A stretch of DNA of 64,000 nt from Segatella copri (GCF_002224675.1 NZ_NMPZ01000015.1:31988-95987), one strand, 5' to 3'. Shown: positions 44,172 through 52,241, counted from the stretch's first letter. The notes: generated by a model from the sequence alone, not told the origin. Translations and numbers: made by a program.

Positions 44172-44534
44172 TTATTCTTCCGAACTCTCAATTTCACGGA
44201 TGATATCCTTGAGGTCCTCGGGACTGATTTTCTCGTCCTTGGCAAAGAAGGAAACCATTTCCTTGAAGGAATTCTTGAAGTAATTGTTCACGAAACCCGA
44301 CAGGAACTTCCGCTTGTAATCACTCTCGGCAATGAGTGGAGAATAGACATAACCCTTACCATCCCGCTCCGCCTTGACATATTCCTTGCGCTTCAGATTG
44401 TTCACAATAGAAGCCACTGTAGTATAAGGTGGACGAGGTTCTGGCAACAGTTCCATAATCTGTTTCACGGCACATCGTCCCAATCGCCATATCCGAAGCA
44501 TAATATCTTCTTCCTGATTCGTCAGCTTTTCCAT
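44172..44534 (-). CDS. BlaI/MecI-family repressor
   Basis: A 120-residue winged-helix repressor: NQEEDIMLRIWRLGRCAVKQIMELL and PPYTTVASIVNNLKRKEYVKAERDGKGYVYSP form the DNA-binding part, and the C-terminal helices dimerise. It represses itself and the membrane peptidase downstream until that peptidase signals. A -7 box TAGATTTG (reverse, 44587-44594) overlaps an operator at 44593-44607, with two more operators upstream. Confidence 0.93.
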   Translation of the reverse strand: MEKLTNQEEDIMLRIWRLGRCAVKQIMELLPEPRPPYTTVASIVNNLKRKEYVKAERDGKGYVYSPLIAESDYKRKFLSGFVNNYFKNSFKEMVSFFAKDEKISPEDLKDIIREIESSEE

Positions 44535-44592
44535 ATTTCTATCTTTATTCTTTTAAATTCAACATTCTTGTTTCTAAATCACGCCGCAAATC

Positions 44593-44607
44593 TACGAACT
44601 TTTCGTA
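44593..44607. promoter_or_regulatory. BlaI-type operator 1 over promoter
   Basis: TACGA-N5-TCGTA, a perfect 5-bp dyad with a 5-base spacer. It overlaps the -7 box of the repressor gene (44587-44594), so binding would block transcription. Confidence 0.8.
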
Positions 44608-44662
44608 TAAACACAAAATAATCTGCGTTAAAAAACATAAATTCAGCTATATTTTAACGTTT

Positions 44663-44677
44663 TACGAGCTTTTCGTA
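44663..44677. promoter_or_regulatory. BlaI-type operator 2
   Basis: This is a second exact TACGA-N5-TCGTA dyad, 70 bp from the first. The fixed arms with different spacers point to protein binding. Confidence 0.75.
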
Positions 44678-44696
44678 ATACTAAAACATAGAATAT

Positions 44697-44711
44697 TACG
44701 AGTTTATCGTA
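44697..44711. promoter_or_regulatory. BlaI-type operator 3
   Basis: This is a third exact TACGA-N5-TCGTA dyad, 34 bp from the second. Three copies within 120 bp would allow cooperative binding or looping. Confidence 0.75.
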
Positions 44712-44732
44712 GATTACATATAAAAAAGAACC

Positions 44733-44998
44733 AATATATAATAATATACGAACAGTGCCAGTGCAACAACATCTCCATCAAGAACATCCAGATGGATTGT
44801 GACAACTTCTTTGATGTTGGAAAGAGCGATAAATACCGCCTGGTAGATTTCACCTTCCAGGATATCACCTGCACCGACAAGAAGATGGCATTCGATGCCA
44901 ACCTTATCGAAAACACCATAGCGAAGAAAGTGAATATCACTCCTCGCGAAAAGAGCAACGGATTGAAGACCACCGGCGATGCCGATGGGTTGAAATAA
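44733..44998 (+). pseudogene. GH28-like C-terminal remnant
   Basis: The frame reads YEQCQCNNISIKNIQMDCDN, then FFDVGKSDKYRLVDFTFQDI and AFDANLIENTIAKKVNI, the tail pattern of GH28-type pectin hydrolases (repeated N/D-I/V beta-helix turns). No start, signal peptide or catalytic Asp region is present. It is probably the relic of a pectinase gene. Confidence 0.5.
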
Positions 44999-45172
44999 CA
45001 CATACATTTTATAGAAAGTAATATAGAATTGAGTACTGAAACGAGCTTTATTTGCAAGAATAAGGCTCGTTTTGTTTTTTTATATCCCTCCTTATTTCTT
45101 TTTATCTCTTAAAATTAGGCATTTCCAAATATTTTGCTTAATTTTGCCTGCAAAATAATTTTGAGTTAGAAA

Positions 45173-45922
45173 ATGATTGATATAAAAGGTATAACCAAGA
45201 GCTTCGGCTCCCTGCAGGTGCTTAAGGGCATCGACCTGCATATTGACAAGGGCGAGGTGGTAAGTATCGTCGGACCGAGTGGTGCCGGCAAGACCACTCT
45301 TCTCCAGATTATCGGTACCCTCGACAAGCCAGATAGTGGCAGCATAGAGGTGGACGGCATTGATGTGCGCAGCCTCAGCACCAAGAAACTGAGCGATTTC
45401 CGCAACCAGCATCTCGGTTTCGTCTTCCAGTTCCATCAGCTTCTACCGGAGTTCACCGCCCTGGAGAACATCATGATTCCTGCCTTCATCGCCGGAAAGG
45501 GCAGAAAGGAAGCCAAGGAGCGTGCCGAGGAGTTATTGGAATTCATGGGCTTGAGCGATAGAGCCAGCCACAAACCTGCCGAGTTGTCAGGTGGTGAGAA
45601 ACAGCGTGTAGCCGTGGCAAGAGCCCTGGTCAACAATCCAGCCGTCATCCTTGCCGATGAGCCATCAGGAAGTCTCGACACCAAGAACAAGGCTGAACTT
45701 CACCAGCTCTTCTTCGATCTCAGAGACAAGTTCGGCCAGACTTTCGTCATCGTTACCCACGATGAGGGTCTTGCTTCCATCACCGACCGCACCATCCATC
45801 TCAAGGATGGAATGATTGAGAAGACAGTGGAGGCAGGAGCTGCTGATAGCCAGGAAGAAACTGCTGATAACAATAAAGAAGTTTCTGCAGAAGAACCAGA
45901 CTCATCCATAGATTGCATCTAA
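45173..45922 (+). CDS. LolD/MacB-type ABC transporter ATPase
   Basis: A 249-residue ATPase with Walker [10 protein letters not shown] (39-47), Q-loop [14 protein letters not shown], signature [15 protein letters not shown] and Walker [13 protein letters not shown]. These are typical of the LolCDE/MacB subgroup that extracts lipoproteins or exports substrates with a permease encoded elsewhere. The last 25 residues are an acidic extension ([15 protein letters not shown]) absent from most homologues. Two TAATTTTG boxes lie within 45 bp upstream. Confidence 0.9.
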   Translation: MIDIKGITKSFGSLQVLKGIDLHIDKGEVVSIVGPSGAGKTTLLQIIGTLDKPDSGSIEVDGIDVRSLSTKKLSDFRNQHLGFVFQFHQLLPEFTALENIMIPAFIAGKGRKEAKERAEELLEFMGLSDRASHKPAELSGGEKQRVAVARALVNNPAVILADEPSGSLDTKNKAELHQLFFDLRDKFGQTFVIVTHDEGLASITDRTIHLKDGMIEKTVEAGAADSQEETADNNKEVSAEEPDSSIDCI

Positions 45923-45923
45923 A

Positions 45924-46009
45924 CGCCCTGAAAGGGCAGAAGCTCCTAGCCCAGGGCAACACCCTGGATAATTACGGACGCAAAACTGTCGCCCTGTAAG
46001 GGCAAAAGC
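45924..46009. repeat. REP-like palindromic repeat, copy 2
   Basis: Second copy of the 84-86-bp unit at 44071-44154, in the same orientation. It starts 2 bp after the ABC ATPase stop codon and may help stabilise or end that transcript. Confidence 0.85.
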
Positions 46010-46036
46010 ATTTTATATTCTCGAAAATAACATTAT

Positions 46037-46879
46037 ATGGCAAAAAAGATAAAACTCGGCGATTACAATCGCCTTCGCATCGTAAAGAAAGTAGATTTCG
46101 GTCTGTATCTCGATGGTGGAGATGAGGGAGAAATCCTCCTTCCATCCCGCTACGTTCCTGAAGACGCTGGCATCGGCGACGAGCTGGATGTCTTCATCTA
46201 TCTCGATCAGGATGAGCGCCTCATCGCTACCACCGAAACCCCATTGGCTAAAGTGGGCGACTTCGCCTATCTCGAAGTGAAATGGGTCAACGAATACGGA
46301 GCCTTCCTGGGCTGGGGCCTGATGAAGGACATCTTCTGCCCATTCCGCGAGCAGAAAAAGCGCATGGTGCTCGGCAACTCCTACATCGTGCATATCCACA
46401 TCGACGAGGAGAGCTATCGCATCGTTGCCTCTGCCAAGATAGAGCGTTATCTCAACGAAGACCATCCTCACTACAAGCATGGCGATGAGGTGGATCTCCT
46501 CATCTGGCAGAAGACCGACCTCGGCTTCAAGGTTATCATCGACAACCAGTATCCGGGTCTCCTCTATCAGGATCAGATCTTCCAGTACATCCACACGGGT
46601 GACAAGATGAAGGGATACATCGGAAGAGTTCGCCCTGACGGAAAGATAGATGTCACCCTGCAGAAGACCGGTATTCAGCAGACAGCCGATTTCGCCGAAA
46701 CCCTCTACCAGTATCTCCTGGACAACGACGGCGAGTGCAATCTTGGCGACAAGAGCGAAGCCGATGACATCTACGAGCGTTTCCACGTGAGCAAGAAGGT
46801 TTACAAGCGTGCCATTGGCGACCTCTACAAGAAGCGCCTCATCACCGTAAGCCCGATGAGCATCCGACTGGCAGAATAA
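46037..46879 (+). CDS. CvfB-like S1-domain RNA-binding protein
   Basis: A 280-residue cytoplasmic protein built from S1-like OB folds (IVKKVDFGLYLDGGDEGEILLPSRYVP, FAYLEVKWVNEYGAFLGWGLMKDIFCP, GDKMKGYIGRVRPDGKIDVTLQK) and a C-terminal winged helix (SEADDIYERFHVSKKVYKRAIGDLYKKRLI). This is the CvfB/YitL layout: RNA binding with effects on translation or virulence genes in Firmicutes. The role in Bacteroidales is unproven. Confidence 0.88.
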   Translation: MAKKIKLGDYNRLRIVKKVDFGLYLDGGDEGEILLPSRYVPEDAGIGDELDVFIYLDQDERLIATTETPLAKVGDFAYLEVKWVNEYGAFLGWGLMKDIFCPFREQKKRMVLGNSYIVHIHIDEESYRIVASAKIERYLNEDHPHYKHGDEVDLLIWQKTDLGFKVIIDNQYPGLLYQDQIFQYIHTGDKMKGYIGRVRPDGKIDVTLQKTGIQQTADFAETLYQYLLDNDGECNLGDKSEADDIYERFHVSKKVYKRAIGDLYKKRLITVSPMSIRLAE

Positions 46880-46905
46880 AGATTTTTTAGATGTATATAT
46901 ATAAT

Positions 46906-46945
46906 AAGGTGGACATTGCTATTCCCAAAAAGCATTGTCCACCTT
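46906..46945. terminator. Hairpin terminator after cvfB-like gene
   Basis: AAGGTGGACA (46906-46915) pairs exactly with TGTCCACCTT (46936-46945), followed by an AT-rich tract. Confidence 0.8.
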
Positions 46946-47163
46946 AATTATATCGAAAGCAATAAGCTAATTGAATTATTCATACGCTTATGTTGCAAAT
47001 CAGTGACAAAGATACGACTTTTTAGTATTACTTTATAGACAGATATGTTAAAACAAGCAGAACATAAAAAATAGTTTATGTATTGTTTGGTTATTAAAAG
47101 AGTTTTATGTACCTTTGCATCGTGATCAGCTAACATGATATACTACAATTTAAAATTCAACAA

Positions 47164-47331
47164 ATGAATGAAGAAGAGTTAGAAAAGCAGATTAGAATAA
47201 AGAAAAAACTGCTTAGTGATTACATCAGATTGAGAGATGCATACAACATTGATGACGAAACTTATTGGAAGTTTACAGACAGCGTTTTAGACCAGCTTTC
47301 AGATCTGATTAAGAAAAGAAAAAAGAATTAA
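47164..47331 (+). CDS. Small basic helical protein (55 aa)
   Basis: ATG 47164 opens a 55-codon frame preceded by a forward -7 box (TACCTTTG near 47110). The protein is a predicted pair of helices: EEELEKQIRIKKKLLSDYIR and WKFTDSVLDQLSDLIKKRKK. A short hairpin (AAATCCC/GGGATTT, 47333-47354) and then the next gene follow. It probably forms an operon with 47381-47782. The family is unknown. Confidence 0.55.
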   Translation: MNEEELEKQIRIKKKLLSDYIRLRDAYNIDDETYWKFTDSVLDQLSDLIKKRKKN

Positions 47332-47380
47332 GAAATCCCATCCTTCGGGATTTGGGAGAGGATTAAAAACAAGATAAGAT

Positions 47381-47782
47381 ATGAATAATAACACAGATTT
47401 ACTTAAAGAATACGCTTCTCTTGCAGGCAAGGAAGACGAAAAGAGCGAAACTCGAAAAACTGAGATCTTAAACTACATCAAATTACATGCTGATGATAGT
47501 GACAGAGAGGAGGCTAAGGCTTTCATAAACCAAAAGATGGAACAGCTTCAGAGTGAAGTTTTAACATTGCGTGACCAACTTGCAGAGGATGATTACAAGT
47601 TGCTGCCACTTAGATACATCGCACAGAAATACTTCGGCAAAAGTGCTGCATGGCTCTCCCAGCGTCTCAATGGCTCAGAGGTTCGTGGTCATGTTTACAC
47701 GCTCAATGCAGAGCAGAAAAGCATTTTCAATCGTGCCGTTCAGGAGATAGGCCAACGCATCAGCTCTTTGCAGTTGGCATAG
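47381..47782 (+). CDS. DUF5053-like hypothetical protein
   Basis: A 133-residue helical protein: an acidic N-terminal helix, a coiled-coil centre (EEAKAFINQKMEQLQSEVLTLRDQLAE) and a C-terminal part YIAQKYFGKSAAWLSQRLNGSEVRG that looks like a helix-turn-helix. It resembles a family common in Bacteroides and Prevotella (DUF5053) with no known function. It is second in a small operon. Confidence 0.6.
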   Translation: MNNNTDLLKEYASLAGKEDEKSETRKTEILNYIKLHADDSDREEAKAFINQKMEQLQSEVLTLRDQLAEDDYKLLPLRYIAQKYFGKSAAWLSQRLNGSEVRGHVYTLNAEQKSIFNRAVQEIGQRISSLQLA

Positions 47783-47901
47783 GGTTAACTTTATCACACA
47801 AACGTCCCCGACACGATTCCGTGCTGGGGACTTCTTATGCTTTTTGTCTTGCTTCCAAACCTCCAGTTTACTGATGATATTTCGTCTAAACATACGCATT
47901 T

Positions 47902-47984
47902 GTTGCAAATCAGGGGCAAAGATACTACTTTTTTGTTGCAAATCAGGGGCAACACCATTAAAGTTTGGTGTAAATCAGGGGCAA
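47902..47984. repeat. Three phased copies of an 18-bp unit
   Basis: GTTGCAAATCAGGGGCAA lies at 47902-47919 and 47935-47952, with a variant (GGTGTAAATCAGGGGCAA) at 47967-47984. The spacing is 33 and 32 bp, three helical turns. The first two contain minus-strand TGCCCCTGATTTGCAAC next to TATCTTTG-like boxes. It may be duplicated promoters or a protein-binding array. Confidence 0.7.
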
Positions 47985-48208
47985 GATGTCTTTCCAAGAA
48001 ACTTGTCATTGAAGATGACGTAAAGGAATGCAATGCAGAAATAGCAGCTTGCTGTATGTGGCATATGTCGTTCTATGGTTATTTGCCTTATCAACAAGAC
48101 GAGTGCTTTGACGATATGTTTGATGGTATCGAAAAGAAGAAGATGCGTGCAAAGTTATACAGGGCAAAGTTTGCGGATGTCATTTCGAGCGGTAAAAAAG
48201 CATCGTAA
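47985..48208 (+). pseudogene. Unrecognised gene fragment
   Basis: The open frame from about 47985 encodes VIEDDVKECNAEIAACCMWH, then MSFYGYLPYQQDECFDDMFDGIEKKKMRAKLYRAKF. It looks like real protein sequence with a conserved Trp/His/Tyr-rich core. It has no plausible start, because the upstream part is the repeat array. Family unknown; probably a 3' remnant. Confidence 0.4.
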
Positions 48209-48289
48209 TCATCAAGCATTGAACGATATTTCTTGGAAAGCTTTCTAAGTTGTCGCTCAATTTTTTTCTGTATAAATCTTAACCTTCAT
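48208..48289 (-). pseudogene. RelE/ParE toxin 5' remnant with frameshift
   Basis: ATG 48289 starts MKVKIYTEK and hits a stop in a 7-A run. Adding two bases restores KIERQLRKLSKKYRS and a following helix-like segment, the N-terminal hairpin of RelE/ParE toxins. It starts 1 bp after the antitoxin stop codon. The toxin is therefore inactivated by a homopolymer frameshift and lacks its 3' half. Confidence 0.55.
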
Positions 48290-48290
48290 A

Positions 48291-48431
48291 CTACGCCTCC
48301 TCTTCCCGAAGTCTTCTCAACAAATCACGAGCATCCATCGGCTTAGTCCCATTCTTCTTATGAGCTTCCATTTCATCAAGAGCACGGTTGAGGCTTTCTG
48401 CCACATAGGCTTCCTGCTCTGCCTGGCTCAT
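48291..48431 (-). CDS. Small antitoxin-like protein (46 aa)
   Basis: ATG 48431 opens a 46-codon frame: MSQAEQEAYVAESLNRALDE, then MEAHKKNGTKPMDARDLLRRLREEEA. It is acidic and helical, like the C-terminal neutralising part of RelB-type antitoxins. It directly precedes a broken RelE/ParE-like frame, so it is the surviving half of a toxin-antitoxin pair. Confidence 0.55.
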   Translation of the reverse strand: MSQAEQEAYVAESLNRALDEMEAHKKNGTKPMDARDLLRRLREEEA

Positions 48432-48473
48432 ATTGGAAATACCAAAGAAAAGGATGAGAAATCATACTTTATC

Positions 48474-49112
48474 TTATTTTTTTCTCCTCACCCAGACCTT
48501 ATGGCTGTGCTGACCCACAGAGCGGAGGGGAACAGTCTCGTCATAGGATATCTCCTTCAACTCCAATGAGGCGGCGGTGCGGCTCAGGTTGTTGATATAG
48601 GCATAGTCGGTAAGACCGATGAAGCCATTCTCATCGATGACATCCAGGGCTCGGGCGATCCGCTCCTCGCGGGTATATTTCTTTTTCAATATCAGTTTTA
48701 CGCCACCCATATCCCGCTCCAGATCACGGTCGGCTGCCTGCTTCACAGACTTGATGAAATCGGGAGATGCCTTGAAGTTCACATCTCTTACGCCTACCTT
48801 GCGATAGGTCATCTTGTCGTCATCGCCCTGCATCTCCGTAGGCTTGTCATCCTCGAAACCCAAGGATAGAGAGAAGGTACCGAGGCCCTCCAGATTCACA
48901 TTATAGCCCATGGAGAGCAACTCAACCAGTATTTCTTCCACATCCATCAGCACTGCCTCCGTGGTGCTTGCCGAAATACCACGATGATAACCCTGCATCC
49001 TTTCGATGAATTCCTTGCGAGATAGAGTCCGGTTGACTACCATCTTGGGATAAACCTTACGCTTGCCGGTATTATTTAAATCAGGCAGCTCCTGTAACTT
49101 GTACTTTGCCAT
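48474..49112 (-). CDS. HU-HIG type DNA-binding protein
   Basis: A 212-residue protein. Residues 20-125 form an HU/IHF-like domain of the long Bacteroidetes type (LSRKEFIERMQGYHRGISAS, VDVEEILVELLSMGYNVNLEGLGTFSLSL). Residues 150-212 look like a winged helix (RIARALDVIDENGFIGLTDYAYINNLSRTAASLELKE). This two-domain form is typical of chromosomal HU paralogues in Prevotella and Bacteroides. It would bind DNA in a regulatory or nucleoid role. Confidence 0.85.
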   Translation of the reverse strand: MAKYKLQELPDLNNTGKRKVYPKMVVNRTLSRKEFIERMQGYHRGISASTTEAVLMDVEEILVELLSMGYNVNLEGLGTFSLSLGFEDDKPTEMQGDDDKMTYRKVGVRDVNFKASPDFIKSVKQAADRDLERDMGGVKLILKKKYTREERIARALDVIDENGFIGLTDYAYINNLSRTAASLELKEISYDETVPLRSVGQHSHKVWVRRKK

Positions 49113-49192
49113 ATTATTTCCTCTCCTAATAGTAATTGATGTTATTACGAATAATAATTGTTTCTAATCCTAGTAGAAAGCTTCGTTCATAG

Positions 49193-49270
49193 CCTTTGAA
49201 CCTATGTTCAAAGGCTTTGAATATAAGTTCAAAGGTTCTGAACTTAAGTTCAAAAGCTTTGAACATAACT
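49193..49270. repeat. Tandem array of palindromic 22-bp units
   Basis: Three and a half units, each a palindrome of the form CTTTGAAC-N6-GTTCAAAG with small changes. They lie 80 bp upstream of the HU-HIG gene. The central hexamers differ while the arms are kept, which suggests a binding site array. Confidence 0.75.
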
Positions 49271-49340
49271 TTCTCCACGGCAAAGATACAATTTTACCTA
49301 GAGATAAACAAGAATTGTTCAGGATTTAAACTAAATTAAA

Positions 49341-49380
49341 CAAGGGAGCGGACTAAAGCATTGCCTAGTCCGCTCCCTTG
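49341..49380. terminator. Strong 15-bp hairpin between convergent-like units
   Basis: CAAGGGAGCGGACTA (49341-49355) is the exact complement of TAGTCCGCTCCCTTG (49366-49380). It lies downstream of yaaA on the minus strand and 5' of the palindromic array. Confidence 0.85.
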
Positions 49381-49423
49381 TCTTCTAAGATATCATCTTT
49401 GATGTAAGAAAAGTAAAAAAGTA

Positions 49424-50188
49424 CTATTTTGTTATATTACGAACGAAATGCGGAAAAGCTACTTCTCCTAATTCTGGTGCGTATTCAAAACCTTCGTAAC
49501 TGAAGGCTGCCAATTCTTCTGGAGTAGCAAGTTGGTTACTCAGAATGTATCTCACCATAGCTCCACGGCAGGATTTAGCCCACACAGCCTGCATTTTCAG
49601 CCTACCATCCTTCTGGCGAACATAAAAGAGGGGCTGGATGACTTTCACTTCCCTGCAAATTCTCTTCCAATCAAACAGATGTTCATATTCTGCCGTAGAG
49701 AGATGGATAAGTATGCCATCGTCAGCTTTCACACTGTTGATAAGAACATCGGTCAGTTTATCTTTCCAAAATTGATTGATCGGCTTGTCGTTTGTAGCTT
49801 CAAGCGTCACGCAATGCTCCATACGATAAGGCACGATGCCATCCATCGGCCGAAGCAATCCATAGAGAAAGCAGGTAATCCAGAGATGTTTCTGGGCATA
49901 CTGCAGGGATCCTTCTCCCAAAGTGTTGGCGCGTAGATGCTTATACGCCTGTCCATTGTAGGAAAGTATGGCAGGCATCTTCTCTGCAGCCATAAAATTA
50001 TGATATCGTTTCCAGTTTTCCGAAGCTATCTTGTGGCTGCAATCAAGTTGCCTAGCCAATTCCTCTACGTCCAGCTTAGCCATTTCTGCAGCCAACATAT
50101 CAGCCACAGATTGGAAAAGTGGCTTTGAAACAGCTGCCCTATCTGCCTTATCAAACATGATTTTGGCATTTGCCAATAATATCTGCAT
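49424..50188 (-). CDS. yaaA: YaaA peroxide-stress protein
   Basis: A 254-residue member of the YaaA/DUF328 family, DNA-binding proteins that limit intracellular iron and oxidative damage. Characteristic segments are MQILLANAKIMFD at the start, AILSYNGQAYKHLRA, LYGLLRPMDGIVPYRMEH and VWAKSCRGAMVRYIL near the end. Length matches the family. It is monocistronic, and a hairpin terminator follows. Confidence 0.92.
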   Translation of the reverse strand: MQILLANAKIMFDKADRAAVSKPLFQSVADMLAAEMAKLDVEELARQLDCSHKIASENWKRYHNFMAAEKMPAILSYNGQAYKHLRANTLGEGSLQYAQKHLWITCFLYGLLRPMDGIVPYRMEHCVTLEATNDKPINQFWKDKLTDVLINSVKADDGILIHLSTAEYEHLFDWKRICREVKVIQPLFYVRQKDGRLKMQAVWAKSCRGAMVRYILSNQLATPEELAAFSYEGFEYAPELGEVAFPHFVRNITK

Positions 50189-50357
50189 AATACGTTTATT
50201 TTAAAGGGTAACTCTTAATGATAGTTTTGCTGGCAAAGTTAATGAAAATATGGCAAAACTCAAAGAAAAGTTCAATAAAAGTATAATATATTATAAATAA
50301 GAATGCCATATTGTACTTTATCTTGCGAAATCTGAAAATATTTATTATTTTTGCAGA

Positions 50358-50531
50358 AAAGGGCTTGGAAAACATCCGTAAGCATGCAGAGGATTTCGTT
50401 GCCAAACGCCTTGCTCCTGCCGTGGATGTTTCTTCAAATGGCATCATATACCTGCCGGAAGACAGCTGACAAGAGAAGAACAGCAATATGCAGTAGCGGT
50501 ATTGATGGCATGGATTGAAAAACAGATTTAA
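50358..50531 (+). pseudogene. Truncated DUF4186 gene copy
   Basis: The sequence repeats 12783-13044 with high identity but lacks about 85 bp in the middle, between two CTGC(C/A)GTG copies. The GHPVFIAQHATGCC region is gone and the frame is broken. The deletion looks like a slip between short direct repeats. Upstream 5' coding sequence is also missing. Confidence 0.88.
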
Positions 50532-50596
50532 AAAAGCATGAAGTTTTGGCAGCAAAGTTTAAATTAATTATCCTTTAATGTCAATCTTACAGAGTC

Positions 50597-50616
50597 TTTT
50601 GCCAAGATTGGCAAAA
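50597..50616. promoter_or_regulatory. Palindromic enhancer site for sigma-54 promoter
   Basis: TTTTGCCAA-GA-TTGGCAAAA is a perfect 9-bp inverted repeat about 30 bp upstream of the -24 element of the hsp20 promoter. That is the expected place for a bacterial enhancer-binding protein. Confidence 0.65.
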
Positions 50617-50645
50617 ACTGTTCACTCCAAATATACAAAACGGGT

Positions 50646-50661
50646 TGGCACGCAACTTGCT
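50646..50661 (+). promoter_or_regulatory. Sigma-54 promoter of hsp20
   Basis: TGGCACG-N4-TTGCT matches the RpoN -24/-12 consensus at every conserved base. Transcription should start near 50672, leaving a leader of almost 200 nt before the Hsp20 start. Confidence 0.85.
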
Positions 50662-50868
50662 TCTACATAGAGTGAAAGCCGAAGCCGAAAGGGCAAGGGG
50701 AACGATAAGAACCCTAAGTAATGACATTTGAGGGTTTCTTGAAATCCTTGAGCCTCGAAAGCCGAAGCGATCATTATTAAAAAGGATAAATTAAAAACAA
50801 TGAGAAATCCCGACAGAGCCGGAAGGCGAAGAGAGGATGAGAAAAATAGAATTTGGAGGTTTTACATT

Positions 50869-51309
50869 ATGTTGTTAGCTCGTAGAAATAACAGTGTTTC
50901 AAATTGGTTGAACAGTTGGTTTAATGACAACTTCTTTGATACAAGCTTGATGCCACACATGAACGCCACAGCTCCTGCAGTCAACGTCAAGGAAAGTGCT
51001 ACAGCTTACACGATGGAGGTTGCAGCTCCTGGTTTGAAGAAAGATATGGTCAAGATGAACATCGACAAGGATGGCTATCTGAATGTATCCATCGAGAACA
51101 AGGATGAGAAGAAGGAGGAGAAGAAGGAAGAGCATTACTTGCGTCGTGAGTTCTCTTACAGCAGCTACTCTCAGAGTTACGCTTTGCCAGAGGATGCTGA
51201 TCAGGAGAAGATTTCCGCTGAGGTCAGTGACGGTGTCTTGAAGATTGAGATTCCTAAGACAGCCAAAGAGGAGAAGAAAGACGATGTTAAGCACATTGAG
51301 GTTAAGTAA
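50869..51309 (+). CDS. Hsp20 / alpha-crystallin small heat shock protein
   Basis: A 146-residue holdase chaperone. I chose the ATG at 50869 over the one at 50800 because a GGAGG Shine-Dalgarno-like sequence lies 10 bp upstream and homologues start MLLARRNN. The alpha-crystallin domain has AYTMEVAAPGLKKDMVKMNIDKDGYLNVSIEN, and the C-terminal IEIPKT is the I-x-I/V motif. A lysine/glutamate-rich loop (KDEKKEEKKEEH) is longer than usual. It is driven by the sigma-54 promoter at 50646-50661 and ended by the hairpin at 51377-51410. Confidence 0.93.
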   Translation: MLLARRNNSVSNWLNSWFNDNFFDTSLMPHMNATAPAVNVKESATAYTMEVAAPGLKKDMVKMNIDKDGYLNVSIENKDEKKEEKKEEHYLRREFSYSSYSQSYALPEDADQEKISAEVSDGVLKIEIPKTAKEEKKDDVKHIEVK

Positions 51310-51376
51310 TCTTTCTTAAAGTGCTATGCAGCTTTCAAGATGACATTCATTGCATCGAGAAAATAATTAAAACGGA

Positions 51377-51410
51377 GGGCTAGTCCTGATAATGGGGCTG
51401 GCCTTTTTTT
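51377..51410 (+). terminator. Terminator of hsp20
   Basis: GGGCTAGTCC and GGGGCTGGCC pair with two G-U pairs around TGATAAT and are followed by an eight-base T-run. Confidence 0.85.
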
Positions 51411-51445
51411 TGAATTTATGAATTTAATATAGGAAAAGATCTAGG

Positions 51446-52150
51446 ATGATAAGAATATTTATTTCACTTGTTTTCTGTCTGATGTCAGCCTTTGCCTTAA
51501 ACCCACTTATAATATGCAAATATACACCATAAACTTCATTATAAGATGGGTTAGTCTAAAGTTTTATAGATAATTAAGGATATGTTTTCAAAGTTATAAG
51601 CTCACTTATCCTACTTCACTCTTAAAGCAGAGAGATGACTTTTTATTCAAAAAATCTCATCATCCAGGATCCATGGTATGAAGCCAACATTAATCAAGCG
51701 AGAAAACATCAGATACCAGTTGGCTCCTACCATTTTCTTTCTAAGATGCCTGCAGTAATGCAGTTTGAAAACTTTCGTTCAGTGTATGATAAGGAGAGGC
51801 AGGATCTTCTACCTGTAGTGGATGCTGAAGATGATGGAACCAAGGGACTCAGCAAGAGTGAGATCCAACTTCTTCTGAAAACATTCTGCAAGCTCTGTAA
51901 ATCCTATTATGGACATACACCTATTATATATTGTAGCGAGAGTTATTTCAAGGATTACCTGAGTCCGGAATTTGATAACTACTATCTCTGGATTGCCAGT
52001 TATGATCATGAACCGGTATTGCCAGGTAAACCTCACTATGACATCTGGCAGTTCAGCAAACATGGCAGAGTTCCAGGGGTGTGGAATTGGGTCGATTTGA
52101 ATCGGTTTGCCAAGAATAGAAGCCTTGGGGATTTTCGGATCAAACAGTAA
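51446..52150 (+). pseudogene. GH25 lysozyme remnant
   Basis: ATG 51446 begins a signal peptide (IFISLVFCLMSAFAL) that runs into a stop. From 51635 another frame gives YEANINQARKHQIPVGSYHFLS, LLPVVDAEDDG, GHTPIIYCSESYF, YYLWIASYDHEP and DIWQFSKHGRVPGVWNWVDLNRF, the C-terminal two thirds of a GH25 muramidase with its D-x-E residues. The first strand with the DVS catalytic Asp is lost. The rest has drifted little, so decay is recent or the truncated protein is used. Confidence 0.7.
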
Positions 52151-52162
52151 AACAATTAGCAT

Positions 52163-52204
52163 AAAATACAGAAGTCTGCCGGTATCACTGCCAGCAGACT
52201 CCCC
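52163..52204. repeat. Dispersed 42-bp hairpin repeat, copy 2
   Basis: This matches 37007-37048 and lies just after the GH25 remnant. It has GTCTGCTGG/CCGGCAGAC arms on the minus strand. Confidence 0.6.
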
Positions 52205-52241
52205 TTTTCCTAACTGAACTAAAAATCTTGTCAAGTATCTA

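Noticed and set aside
49193..49270. CRISPR array
   Set aside because: Repeats are palindromic and adjacent without unique 30-bp spacers, and there are no cas genes in the window.
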